Assembly (NCBI GenBank): GCA_024449915.1
Contig: JAMZAV010000960.1
Coordinates: 62,001-126,000 of the forward strand
DNA: 64,000 nt
Direction: 5' to 3'
Source: Sweltsa coloradensis
Taxonomy: Eukaryota; Arthropoda; Insecta; Plecoptera; Chloroperlidae
Shown here one piece after another: positions 11,757-22,640 of this stretch. A model generated the notes under the pieces. That model saw only the letters and a program-made list of their open reading frames with translations, searched no databases and was not told the origin of the DNA. The position numbers were made by a program, and so were the translations under genes. Positions within the stretch are counted from its first letter, which is position 1; the number at the start of each line of letters is the position of its first letter.

Positions 11757-12256
11757 CATAACTTGGTTCTGATGTGTCTGGTAGTAACTTGAGGCTGGCG
11801 TGGAATCATCAGAGTCGTCAGACGTTGTATAGCTTTCTGTCTGTGAGGTGTCCGACGGCGGACTGTAGAAGATAGAGGGAGCTGGTGGAGTGGTGGGTTG
11901 GAAAGGAGGATTCGGTGAGTGACGTTGGCTGAAGTTGTTGGAAGTGGGGCTCGTGTTTTGACTTCTGCTCATTCCAGGAGGAATTGACAAAAAGGAACCG
12001 TTCCCTGGAACAAGCGGTGGGTTCGCCGGGAATTGGAACCGGCTGTTTGAAGGTTGTTGGTTTTGATTGGGAACAAATACTTGTTGAGGAGATTGGCTGT
12101 TGTTGTTGTTGTTGACCTCTGTTGGAGCACCGGAGATCACCGATGCAGTTCCATTAAAATAAAAGCCTGGTTGCAAGCTTTTAATTTTGTTTTGATCATA
12201 GTATAATTGCCGTCCAATTGGAGTTGATGGGTTGGGTACTAGTTTTTGTATTTCTC
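11757..12256 (-). CDS. pll: Pelle-like kinase, C-terminal low-complexity tail
   Basis: The exon follows the acceptor TTTTCATAG and ends at the donor ATG|GTAAAT. Two bases complete the codon split with the previous exon, then 166 codons follow. It begins EIQKLVPNPSTPIGRQ and becomes rich in Asn, Gln, Ser, Pro and Thr, with a run of five Asn at about residue 50 of the exon. It ends with SSYYQTHQNQVM. It lies C-terminal to the kinase domain. IRAK1 has a long Ser/Pro-rich C-terminal region with TRAF6-binding motifs, and the position here is equivalent. I see no strict PxExx(aromatic/acidic) TRAF6 motif, so TRAF binding is not supported by sequence. Confidence 0.85.
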
Positions 12257-12573
12257 CTATGAAAACAAATTAACATTCAGTAAATAATAATCATAGAGAT
12301 AGGTATGTAGGCCTATGCCTCCTACATAGCAATTGCAATTTTACTTCATAGCACCTTCAAAATCTTGTGTTTTGAGTGTAATAATTAATACAATGGCGGC
12401 AACTTATGATCAGGGAGGGATTAACATAAATCTGGATTGAAGACTTAAAAAGTTAAAAATATGCCTTCCCATACATCACTCATCTTCCCATTCCCACCCA
12501 GCTTGTTGTTAAAGATAAAACAACCAAAAACATTCCAGATCATTGATTCTCATTCTAAAATGTAAATAAAATA

Positions 12574-13242
12574 GGGAAGTCTCACCAGTTTTAGATATTA
12601 GCGCTGGTGTACAGAATCAGTAGATTTTCACTTAAAAACACCATCGCCGTAGTTTATAACACTCTAAAGTAAAAACTGTAAATTCCACAGAGGTACAAAG
12701 TTTTACGTTTACTCTTTCCCGCGCTTTTATCGTGAAAAGACGTGTGACGTCATAACCCTAAAGACATTGTTGGTAATGAATGAAATTGACCACGGCCTTC
12801 TAGATCACGGAGCTAAATTCACCTCTCGGCCGTTCACCAGCTCGTGTTAAAACAACAGTCCATTGTTGACATTTTCTTTATAAATGTTTTCGTAAAACCA
12901 TTAATCGTTAAAAATGTATACACAAATGTGCAAATGTTATATCTTGCTATACAAATTATTGTTTATTAGTATTTCTTAATCATACTTCAAACAAATTTTA
13001 TTCTAAAAGTGCTTCTAGAAGTAAGATAATCATCAAAAATGCTGTTTATTCAATGATCACACGGTGATTGGTTGTAGGGTTATGACGTATTGCCCCGTTT
13101 TTTCCCGCCATTATTACGCTAAAACTTTAAGCTCACTTTAGTGACTGAAAATATTTTTGAAATAACGAAGATTTTATATTTATGTAATCAGAAACTGGCC
13201 CTGAATATAGAAGAATAATCACAAATATTTGTGAGTCTTCCC
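12574..13242. mobile_element. TA-flanked TIR element (Tc1/mariner-like MITE)
   Basis: The terminal repeats GGGAAGTCTCAC and GTGAGTCTTCCC differ at one base. TA dinucleotides flank both ends (12,572-12,573 and 13,243-13,244). Secondary inverted pieces lie inside: GACGTCATAACCCTA near 12,750 and TAGGGTTATGACGT near 13,075. No transposase. It lies in a kinase intron. The ends resemble those of the element at 52,740-53,497 (both start GGGAA after TA). Confidence 0.6.
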
Positions 13243-13742
13243 TATTGCAATATGATATGGTTTTATTTTACATCATTATCAATATTAATTTACCCATTGG
13301 GCCAGTGGCGGCGCCAGAAAAAAATCAATGGTGGGGGGCAGAAGAGGGTCAAGAAAATGAAGTGAGGGGGCAAGCAGTGGCGAACAGGGGTCGGGGTCTC
13401 TGGGGCAAAGCCCCAGCTGCCAAAGGCCCTTGTGCCAAAGGCATTTTTTTTTTTACCATAATAGTTAGGCCTATAGTTATTTCATGTTTTAACTGAAAAA
13501 TGGCAACTCAAATGGATTATCATTTTGTTTAAGATGAATGAAGCCTACACTTAGTTGATTTGGGGTGTAAGATTTCAATTTGATTGCCCAACTTAATCAT
13601 CGTGTATAAAAGTATGTTATTCACAATAGTAGAGAAAGTTGGGCAGTTGGACTGCATTAGGCTGCCCTACAATATCACCAATGAGACAATGGCAGATTAT
13701 TTTGCATTATGAAATTTAGTTATTATAGGCCTAGTTTCTTAC

Positions 13743-13953
13743 TTTGAGCAATAAGTGTCATGTTCCTCCTCGTAGATATCCCTTCAAGTTGCTTCATGAC
13801 AATTTCCATATTAGGTCGTTCTCTGGCCAATTTACTCACGCAGAGCTTGCCCAGTTGGACGAGGTGCAGAAACGTGTGCTGGTCGTCGGATCCGCCCTTC
13901 TTGTCCATTATTACCGGCAACTGGCTGTCTTGGAAGTGGTCAACATATTCTTT
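13743..13953 (-). CDS. pll: Pelle-like kinase, end of C-lobe
   Basis: The exon starts in phase 0 after TTGTTCACAG with KEYVDHFQDSQLPVIMDKK and ends CAA A|GTAAGA, leaving one base. That base joins GA of the next exon to complete an Arg codon. The middle (TFLHLVQLGKLCVSKLARER then PNMEIVMKQLE) matches kinase subdomains IX-XI: a leucine-rich helix with Cys, then the conserved Arg-Pro-(N/x)-Met followed by an amphipathic helix, as in IRAK/Pelle kinases. The exon continues the activation-segment exon at 19,814 without phase conflict. Confidence 0.92.
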
Positions 13954-13959
13954 CTGTGA

Positions 13960-15490
13960 ACAAAATTATAGACCTGCAAGTAAGTACAATATGTAAAGTA
14001 TAGTATTGCAGGTCTATAACTATAACCTATGAATAGAGGCATGAAAATATTGTTATTGCAATATGAGCAATAAAAATAAACATAGTTTTTTTAAAACTTT
14101 TTTTCATTTCTTTACGTTTCATGATCTTTGGAAGCCAAAAATGCAATTTTAATTTTCGCAAATTAATGCGATATCTGCATTTTAAAGCAATAAATGCAAA
14201 TATGTGCGATATAGGCGCGATAAATGATATTATTCGCAAAATACGCGCGACTTATGGGAAGGCCGCGCCATTATTTGCCAATTTCCTACATCGCCTCTCT
14301 ACAATCATCGTCGCTTGGCTGGCCGGACGGGAGACGGACAAAAATGTGTGGAATGCGAAGAGATTGTTGTTGCAACCTCGGTACACATGCACTCAAGGTC
14401 GGTGCACATGTACCAGAGGCTTGGGTTCTTCAGTGCATCTGCACCCCCCGCGCGTGGTTTATGACGTTCGCGGCGTGCATTTCGGCAGATGCAAGCACAA
14501 AGTGATGGGAATCTTGTGACACAAGTCATAAAAAAAGATGCACGGCAGGGGCGGCTCGTGTATAGGTGCACATGTGCACGTGCACCCCCAAATATTTGTG
14601 CGAACTAAATTCCAAATTTAAGGTTCGAAGCCAATCTCGTAATATTCCCAATAAATCGTTGGATTGTTTGTATGGATATTTTGGCCGGCCCAGAGCAAGG
14701 CATATTCGGCAGGAGTCATTCTGCAGTAAGTGCTACCACTGGGGTCGCACTCTACGAATGTGGGCTCAGCTTTAAAATCGTTTTCTGTGGTCGGTCGGCA
14801 GAACGAGCCCTCAGGTTATTTCTTGAAAAAACGTCTGATATAGCCCGGGAAGTCGCACGAGCGAATGGGTCGAAACCTGTTACTCCCATTCAAACGCCTT
14901 TGTAATTTGCTCGCTGCATTCATTCACCCCCAGCCCCCACACTCTGGTCAGTAGCCAGTGAAAGTTGTTGGCAACAGGGTTGGTGACTTTGTGAAGTGAG
15001 ATTAACTGCAGTTTTCAAGTGAGCGAACAGTGTTTAAATTATTATCGTGCCGTGAAGTGAAATTATAATATGACTTCGGTAATAAGCGATCTAAAAATAA
15101 GTTTTCCATAATCTAGGGCGACGGTCGTTCGCCCGCAGCCAAGCGCACGCGACTGCTAGAAGGCGATGACTAACTCGACCCTGTTTACTCCTACCCGAGT
15201 AGGGGGGTTTTCAGCTATCTGCACACGCCGTCCCGAAAGATTTACAATCTTGAAACTCGGTATATGACCTGATATGTGGTCCATGACATACCAAAAAAAA
15301 AAATCAGCCCGATCCGATAACCCGTTCTGTGTTAAAAAAGTGCGTAAATATCGACGATAATCGTCCGGCTGGCTGGTTGGTTGGGGGGGGGGGTAGTGGA
15401 TTCTGCCAGAGAGGAATAAGAGCCTACAGAGAAAACGGTACATCTTTAGAACTATGAAACTTGGACCACACTTAGATGTACCTCAGACTC
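13960..15490. other. intronic, one orphan hAT-like end
   Basis: No coding exon is seen. Around 14,380-14,580 short CA/TG-rich palindromes such as GTGCACATGTGCACGTGCAC cluster. At 14,546 CAGGGGCGGCTCGTG resembles the ends of the hAT element at 29,531-30,138, but no matching right end was found nearby. The overlapping small open frames on both strands have no recognisable domain. Confidence 0.45.
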
Positions 15491-15494
15491 ACAA

Positions 15495-17320
15495 GCTTCC
15501 GCCGACAGACAAGCAATATTCCACCACCAACACCCCCTAAATCATCCCCTAAAAATTTAAATAAATTCATAGCTCTAACCAAAATTGAATTTTTAGTCAA
15601 ATTAGTTATTAAAATTATGTTCTTATGTGTTTTTAACCCAATCGGTCTATTCTCATTATATAAACCACATTTTGTCAACCCCCATCCCTAATAGTTTATA
15701 TTATTTTTACCTTGATTTCCAGCATTCACCACGAAGGCACCTAAAATGAGTTATCATCATGAAATTTGACATGATGGTACATAATAATATGAAAAATAAT
15801 CCGCCGAGAGGCAATTAAGCGATATTCCACCCCCAACACCCCCTAAAACTGGAATAATTCATAGCTCTAATCTTAAATTAATGTTTTATTCAAATTAGTT
15901 ATTAAAATTATGTTTTAATGTGTTTTGACCCAATCTGCCTATTCTCATTTCCTAAACCACATTTTTTCAACCCCCATCCCTTAAAGTTTATATTATTTTA
16001 ACCTTGATTTCCAGCATTCACCATGAAGGCACCTAATGAGTTATCAGCATGAAATTTGGCATGATGGTACATACTAATATGAAAAATAATTCGCCGAGAG
16101 GCAAGCGATATTCCACCCCCAACACCCCCTAAATCATCCCCTAAAATTGGAATAATTGATAACTCTAAACCAAAATTGAATTTTTATTCAAGTTATTAAA
16201 TTATGTTTTAATGTGCTTTAGCCCAATCGGCCTATTCTCATTTTCTTTATCACATTTTTTCAACTCCCATCCCTAATAGTTTATATTACTTTTACCTTGA
16301 TTTCCAGCATTCACCATGAAGACACCTAATAGTAATGAGTTATCAGCATGAAATTTGGCATGATGCTACATACTAATATGAAAAATCATTCGCCGAGAGG
16401 CAAGCGATATTCCACCCCCAACACCCCCTAAATAATCCCCTAAAATTGGAATAATTCATAGCTCTAACCTAAAATTAAATTTTTATTTAAATTAGTTATT
16501 AAAATTATGTTTTAATGTGTTTTAACCCAATCGGCATATTTTCATTATATAAACCACATTTTGTCAACCCCCATCCCTAATAGTTTATATTATTTGTATC
16601 TTGATTTCCAGCATTCACCACGAAGGCACCTAATGAGTTATAATCATGAAATTTGTCATTATGGTACCGTACATAATATAATATGAAAAATAATCCGCCA
16701 AGAGGCAAGCGATATTCCACCCTCAACACCCCCTTAAATTGGAATAATTCAAAGCTCTAATCTAAAATTGATGTTTTATTCCAATTAGGTGGTTATTAAA
16801 ATTATGTTTTAATGTGTTTTAAGTTTTAACCCAATCGGCCTATTCTCATTTACTAAACCACATTTTTTCAACCCCCATCCCTTATAGTCTATATTATTTT
16901 TACCTTGATTTCCAGCATTCACCATGAAGGCACCTAATGAGTTATCAGCATGGAATTTGGCATGATGTTACATACTAATATGAAAAATAATTCATCGCGA
17001 TGCAAGCGGTATTCCACCCCCAACATCCCCTAAATCATCCCCTAAAATTGGAATAATTCATAGCTCTAACCCAAATTGTATTTTTATTCAAATTAGATAA
17101 ATATGTTATAATGTGTTTTAACCCAATAAGCCTATTCTCATTTCCTAAACAACACTTTTCAACCCCCTCCTAATAGTTATATTATTTTTACTTGATTTCC
17201 AGCATTCACCATAAAGGTACCGAATGAGTTATCAGCATGAATTTGCATGGTGTACATAATAATATGAAACATAATAATCCGCCAGGACAAGCGATATTTC
17301 ACCCCCAATGTTCCCTACCA
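15495..17320. repeat. minisatellite, about 295-bp unit, six copies
   Basis: Successive units can be anchored on CTTGATTTCCAGCATTCACC: the TGATTTCC core starts at 15,713, 16,005, 16,298, 16,602, 16,906 and 17,193. Periods are therefore 292, 293, 304, 304 and 287. Other landmarks recur in order in each unit: CGATATTCCACCCCCAACAC, CCAATCGGCCTATTCTCATT, AACCCCCATCCC and ATGAAATTTGGCATGATG. The last unit is the most decayed and contains several deletions. It is embedded in a kinase intron. No coding frame is conserved across the units. Confidence 0.92.
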
Positions 17321-17774
17321 CTCTTTACTTTGGAAAAAACGTTATGTTGTATTATTACAATTTTTAATATTGTAATTGCTGATTAAAATTATGCGTCATG
17401 TGTTATAGTCCGGTCAACAAATCATTCACACAAAAACCCAAGACGACATTAACCATATTAAATTTAATAAAAACATTGAATATTGCCAACTAGGTCTACA
17501 GATTGTAAACAAAAAAAAAAGATGGTAGCTTTTGTTTCTAGACAATCTGTTTTAAAGGCACTGTATCCACCTTTACACGTATTTCACATATTTTAAGCCT
17601 TGATATGAAACAAACAACAAAAAGATGTGATATCCCCCCAAAATACAAAAATTTGTAAAAAAAAAAAACGGCAGCCAAGCTCTCCTTCCAAAGTCTTCGG
17701 CTGTGAATGCTGTGAGATATAGAAGAAGTTGAGCCAAGCATTTCATTCTTTCTCCCTAGTTTCGCATTGAAAAG

Positions 17775-18950
17775 AAGTAAGATCACTTCGCCTGTTGACG
17801 AGCGCCAAGCCAACCATTTTCGTGGTAAAAAAGTTACAATTTTAAACTCAAAATCATAAAAAAAATTACTTGGCTATTGATTTTGACAGTGTTGGGTCAG
17901 TTCTTTTTTAAAATGAACTTTTTAAAAGTTCAGTTCACAGCTCAAATAATGAACTTTTAAAACTTTTTAAAAGTTCAGTTCACAGCTCAAATAATGAACT
18001 TTTAAAAAGTTCAAGTTTCAAAAGTTAAGTTTAAAAGTTAAAAAGGCTAGCGTAAATTGAAGAAAAACACGAGAAAAAACATTAGGGGTGTTCCGAGTAC
18101 CAATTTACTCGCGAGTTTGAGTCGGACGAAAGTGTTGAGCTGTCTTTGATCATGTTGATGATTTGTAATACATTCTCGTCGACCAGCTTGTAAAATTAAT
18201 GCAGATACTTGGCATTTTAGGCTTCCAAGATTTTTTTTCCGAATTAGTTGGCGTACATCGTTTTAACTTCGTGAATCGTACGTGATGTTGTCAAAATCAG
18301 CTGAACGTGCGTCAACGTAGGCCTACGATAAACGATAAATAGAGGCGAGCTCTGGCTATCGTCGTGGGGGACCTTGTCCCCTTCCCTTGACGACCTCCCC
18401 GACGACGATAACTAGACACAACGAACTTTGACAAAGACGATGACGACCGCGACATGAGAAACCCCCCTTCCTCCCCTTTCTCGTGGCTGGTTCTGACCAG
18501 CATGCCCCCCCCCCCCTAGGTTAGAGTGGTTCATTATGACCTAACGGTTGACGTGTCCTTAATCGAAATAAACAAAAAAAACTACGATAAACAACGATTT
18601 GTTATTGTTTTTAAGCGTCGACGGCAGCGAGTCGACGGCTGCTCGGCGCACGGAAAGAACTTACAAATGAACTTTCTAAAATTGAAAAGTTCGTTTTCGG
18701 AATGAACTTTTAAAAGTTCAAGTTCTTTCATTTAAAAAAGAGTAAGTTCACTGAAAAGTTCACAAAAAAAGAACGCGTTTGCGAGAACGCGTTCTTTTTA
18801 AAAGTTCCTTCCCCAACACTGGATTTTGATACGAGGACTCTAAAAAGTCAATGGCCAAGTAATTTTTTTTATGATTTTGATTTAAAAATTTTTTTACTAC
18901 GAAAATGGTTGGCTTGGCGCTCGTCAACAGGCGAAATGATCTTTTTCGAT
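17775..18950. repeat. inverted repeat split by a hAT element
   Basis: The left arm (about 17,775-17,878, containing GCGCCAAGCCAACCATTTTC) and the right arm (about 18,835-18,945) are inverted copies of about 105 bp with few differences. Both carry the TCATAAAAAAAATTACTTGG stretch. The hAT element at 17,887-18,821 sits almost exactly between them, so it inserted near the loop of an existing palindromic element. With the hAT removed, only a few bases of loop remain. Confidence 0.7.
17887..18821. mobile_element. hAT element, AAGTTC-rich, perfect TSD
   Basis: It starts CAGTGTTGGGTCAGTTC and ends AGTTCCTTCCCCAACACTG. The 8-bp duplication GATTTTGA is perfect at 17,879-17,886 and 18,822-18,829. The subterminal zones are dense in GAACTT/AAGTTC in both orientations, probable transposase-binding repeats. 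No transposase frame is present. The core (from GAGCTGTCTTTGATC to GTCAAAATCAGCTGAACG) is shared with the larger member at 59,155-60,794. Confidence 0.88.
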
Positions 18951-19006
18951 TAATAATCGATTAATCAAATCGATTTAATCGTAATCGTTGACACCCCTAT
19001 GAATTA

Positions 19007-19462
19007 TTGGATGAGCGAAGCGAAGACTTCAATTTCACTGACCCCCAAAAAATTTAGCTCGGTGTTTTTTTTTTGTCTGTTTGTTCGCTCTCTACTGGGC
19101 AAACGGCATATGCGATCTTGATGAAAATTTGAGGGGGCCTTCGAAATCTCTGAACTTAGAGGTGTATTGATTTTGGGTACAATGGAAGAAATGAAATATT
19201 TCACAAGAACATTAAGGTTATGGTGATGTAGTACCTTTTGAAAGAAAAAGTTGAAAAAGTTAGCCAGAATCCATGGAATAAAGGTTTTAATACGAGTTTT
19301 TTTATGTTTAATATAACAATTAACAAGTAACAATAGAAACTCGACAACAATCACCTACAATGCATTCAAAAAGCACTTGCAAAGGAAAAGTGGTCCTACG
19401 CAAACTAAAAACTTACAAAAAAGCTCATCCATCAACGCGGCGGGACTTAAGCGTTTTCCTAG
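19007..19462 (+). mobile_element. Helitron/Helentron-like copy 1
   Basis: The 5' end is TTGGATGAGCGAAGCGAAGA. Near the 3' end the inverted copy GCTCATCCATCAA is followed by AACGC-(12 nt)-GCGTT, a stem-loop, and then TTCCTAG. The flanks are ...TTA and TACG, so insertion is A|T without duplication. It belongs to the subfamily with AACTTTTTCAACTTTTTC, shared with copies at 39,729 and 49,160. No Rep/helicase coding. Confidence 0.72.
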
Positions 19463-19813
19463 TACGTAGTATGAATTACATACGTACTGTAATTTACGGT
19501 TGTTGACGAAACATTTGTTCGAGGGTTTGTATTGTATAAAATAAATGTCCTTTTATTGCCTCCATTGTTTTTATTCGTTATAAATTTTAATGCTTCTTTC
19601 GAACACAGTCTGACCAGTGAAATACTATGGTTAAAATATTTCATTGTTAAATGCTTTATGCTGCATGCACTATTATAGATTGCTCAAAAACAAAATGCAT
19701 ACTACAAATGATGAAATGAATGACTAATTCTTTGCTACCTATAGATATAGGTAGGGCCTATAGACTATGATAAATAAAATTGATTTTAGTTTTTTGAAAC
19801 CCATCATACTTAC

Positions 19814-20069
19814 CAGGTATTTGTTGGTAGATCTAGTTTCATCATAGGCTCTTAATCCAGTAGCCAGTTCATAAAGTACAATCCCAAAACTGTACGTATC
19901 CACCTTAGGTGAGAGTTTGTAGCTACGCAAGTAATCATCTGGCAGGTAGGGCTTTGTGCCATGCACTTTGCTGACTTTCATGTGTGTGTAGTTCCCAAGG
20001 GGTCCCTCACGTGCAAGTCCAAAGTCTCCAATGCGCGGTTCCAAGTTCAAGTCCAATAGAATGTTTGCA
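19814..20069 (-). CDS. pll: Pelle-like kinase, DFG and activation segment
   Basis: The exon starts with one base that completes the Ser codon of the catalytic-loop exon, then reads ANILLDLNLEP, RIGDFGLAREG, HGTKPYLPDDYLRS and KVDTYSFGIVLYELATG, ending NKYL at CTG|GTAAGT. DFG supplies the Mg-binding Asp. The APE motif is replaced by P-D-D in YLPDDYL, in keeping with the YLPEE form of IRAK1/Pelle kinases. Asp in VDTYSFG is the conserved subdomain IX Asp. The residues needed for catalysis are intact here. The 256-bp length gives 85 codons plus one base, and it joins exon 13,743-13,953 in phase 0. Confidence 0.95.
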
Positions 20070-20980
20070 CTGTAATTCAGATCACAACTATGATCACAAC
20101 TTGGAAGAAACCAAAATTGATTTCTTCAATATGAGAATAATAACTTGAGAATGAGTTAGCAGTAGGGCCAACTGGTAAAACAAACATCACACATAGGCCT
20201 CCGCCTACATAAATAAACGATATGTGAGTATTACTATTAACTAGCAACACATTTACACAAAGTAAAGTATATTTATCTGAAAGTATCAATTTAAATTTTG
20301 TACCATAGCGTAGTAGCCATTAGAAACATACCTTGTATTATTTACTTATTATTTAGTCCCAATGCCAGTCAGTAATGAAGCCACAAGACCTGCTTTAATG
20401 GTTTAATCGAATGTGTCCAATGATTATTACCATTTTAAGTGAAGAAAGAAAATGGAAACTGAGATAAATAGTACTGGTAGGGAGGTAGTGAACACTTACT
20501 AGAGTAGCATGTTCCTTGCTATGCTTCCAAGCCTACTAGGCCTATGTAGGCCTACTCTACTGGCAGTGGGTGACAGTCCAAAATGCAATTAAAACTCATG
20601 CCAATAAATAAATATCACAACATCACAACCTTCAAATCCCAATTTTCTGTGTTCTAACATTTGCAAGGGAGTACAAATAAATGACCAGCTAACATAAACA
20701 GAAATTAACAATGCGCAAAGTCATAAACCACAACAATAATAACACAATGGATTATCCATCTATAGTGCAAAATAATCTTGTACGGTTGTCGTGATATGAA
20801 GTCGCATATTGCTATCGGATATAGTAAAGGAGCATGACTGTGTAATTCCGTCGCGTTTATGAGAAGATATTGGGAGACTACTTCTAGGTGAATTACATTC
20901 GCTTTGTGGCCATGTTGATGAATGATATGGTATCCCCAAAATCAAAACTATATGCCATATGGGCCATGCATTGACACAAT
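20070..20980. other. intronic, no exon recognised
   Basis: Intron sequence between the DFG exon and the retrotransposon remnant. Small minus-strand frames have no kinase motifs or good splice contexts. Confidence 0.5.
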
Positions 20981-20987
20981 GGAAATT

Positions 20988-21124
20988 CTTCATCTTCATC
21001 TTCATCTTCATCTTCATCTTCATCTTCATCTTCATCTTCTTCTTCTTCTTCTTCTTCTTCTTCTTCATCTTCATCTTCATCTTCATCTTCTTCATCTTCT
21101 TCTTCTTCTTCTTCTTCTTCTTCC
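20988..21124 (+). repeat. (CATCTT)n/(CTT)n microsatellite
   Basis: Alternating blocks of CATCTT and CTT repeats, read as Lys/Met or Leu/His runs in the various frames. It directly abuts the 3' side of the reverse transcriptase remnant. On the minus strand this is (GAAGAT)n/(GAA)n. Confidence 0.9.
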
Positions 21125-21149
21125 CGATGAGACCTTCCTTCACCTCTTT

Positions 21150-22640
21150 CACTGCTGTAATTAATGTTTTTTGTGTCTTGAGATGTTCATAAAGCGTTCT
21201 CTATCCCATTCCATCCGGTCTAGTCTTATTAGCTTCTCATGCAGGCAAACTGCTGAACTATTTCTTCTGGCCTCCCGGGGTGGTATGTTAGTTTTAGCTT
21301 CCATGGCAACAATTGGGGTTGACTTAACACCTCCTGTGATTATTCTGAGGGCTTGATTTTGTATCCTGTCCAGTGCATCTGTGGCTCCTTTGGTTGACAT
21401 TATAAGTAGAGAACTGCCATATTCAAGTAGAGGTCGCAGGTATGTTTTATATGTAGTTTTTAGGGTATCCTCGTTGGCCCCCCATTGTACACCAGCAACT
21501 CTCTTCTTCAATCTCAGTCGTCTCTTCGCTGCTGCACACATCTTTTCGATTTGTTCAGTTCTTTCATTTTTTTATCCATGGTCATACCAAGATAAGCGGG
21601 GTTATTTTCCTTGTTCAGTACTGTCCCTGCAAACTTCAGTTGGAAATCGGGGATGAACTGCCTGGTTGTGTGATAGTTGTACACAGTTTTGTCTTCGTTC
21701 ACCATCATTCCGTTCAGTGTTGACCATTCTTCTAGAGCCTTCAGTGCTTTATTCATCTCTTTCTCCATTTCTTCTGCATCCCCTCCACAGTATCACGTAA
21801 CTACATCATCTGCAAATATCTTCAGTTTCACTTTACTCCTTGCTTGTATGTATTCTGCCAGGTCATTGATTAAAATAACTAGGAAAACGCTTAAGTCCCG
21901 CCGCGTTGATGGATGAGCGTAATTTTTTAAAAATGAAAAAAGCGTAAAATTGCGATTTTTGTAACATATAATTTTTCGATTACGCTTAAATTTCACATGA
22001 ATATATTAATTCATAAAATTAAAGTTCTGTGAAAAAATCATTCCAATCGGATAAAGCATGTTGGTGTTACAAGTCGAAGAAATGTTTAAAATTGAAATAA
22101 TAGTAAAATTGCGATATCATGAGAAATGATTTTTCAATTGCGCTCAAATTTCACATGAATATATTAATTCATAAAATTAAGGTTTTGTGAAAAAAAAAAA
22201 TCATTACAATCGGATAAAGCATGTAGGTGTTATAAGTCGAAAAATTAAAAAAAAATAAAAAAAAATCGTAAAATTGCGATTTTTACGAGAAATAATTTTT
22301 CGATTGCGCTCAAAAACGTGGCAGTTCTAAGTTCAGAGATTTCGAAGACCTCCATAAAATTTCATCGCAATTGGAGTATCGGTTTAGCCGGAATCGTGTT
22401 AACAGACACATGAAAATACATACAGAAAAAAAAAGAAAAAAAAACATTCCGGATTTTTTTCTCCAGAGTAGTTAAATGGAATCTTCGCTTCGCTCGTACG
22501 CTCATCCAATAAAAAGGATTGGGCTCATTACTGCTCCTTGAGGCACCCCTGCTTTTGTTTGTCTGTACCTTGATCTCTTGTTGTTGTACTTGACTCGTAT
22601 AAACCGTTGGACCCCATAAAGGTTTTTCCCCCATTTTGTA
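21150..22640 (-). mobile_element. non-LTR retrotransposon RT remnant, interrupted
   Basis: Minus-strand pieces keep reverse transcriptase landmarks in order: AGVPQGAVMSPILF (motif with the conserved Gln-Gly) at about 22,510-22,570, LKIFADDVV (catalytic Asp pair) at about 21,800, and LRPLLEYGSSLLI...LDRIQNQALRIITGG in the C-terminal part near 21,300-21,450. Frames change at least twice, so it is dead. A Helitron-like element (21,879-22,509) splits it between the SPILF and INDLA motifs. The frame is continuous across the deduced empty site. The FADD rather than YVDD signature and later thumb resemble Jockey/I-clade LINEs that also carry RNase H. Confidence 0.85.
21879..22509 (-). mobile_element. 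Helitron-like copy 2, inside an RT frame
   Basis: On the plus strand it reads CTAGGAAAACGCTTAAGTCC at the left and GCTCATCCAA at the right. Left flank ...AATAA, right flank TAAAAAGG, so A|T with no duplication. Joining the flanks keeps the retrotransposon reading frame, which fixes both termini to the base. The interior has three tandem-like GTAAAATTGCGAT modules of about 110-130 bp. Confidence 0.8.

Noticed and set aside
13304..13460. hAT-like end CAGTGGCGGCGCCAGA with a GGGGCAAAGCCCC block
   Set aside because: No second end or duplication could be located, so borders are unsupported.
14546..15150. hAT element starting CAGGGGCGGCTCGTG
   Set aside because: No matching right end or 8-bp duplication was found; only one end is visible.
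15495..17320. CRISPR-like or gene-cluster array
   Set aside because: Units of about 295 bp are contiguous and fully repeated, without unique spacers, in an animal intron. It is a minisatellite.
20760..21192. Open frames with Lys/Met, Leu/His or Phe/Ile runs
   Set aside because: They translate the CATCTT/CTT microsatellite in different frames and strands.
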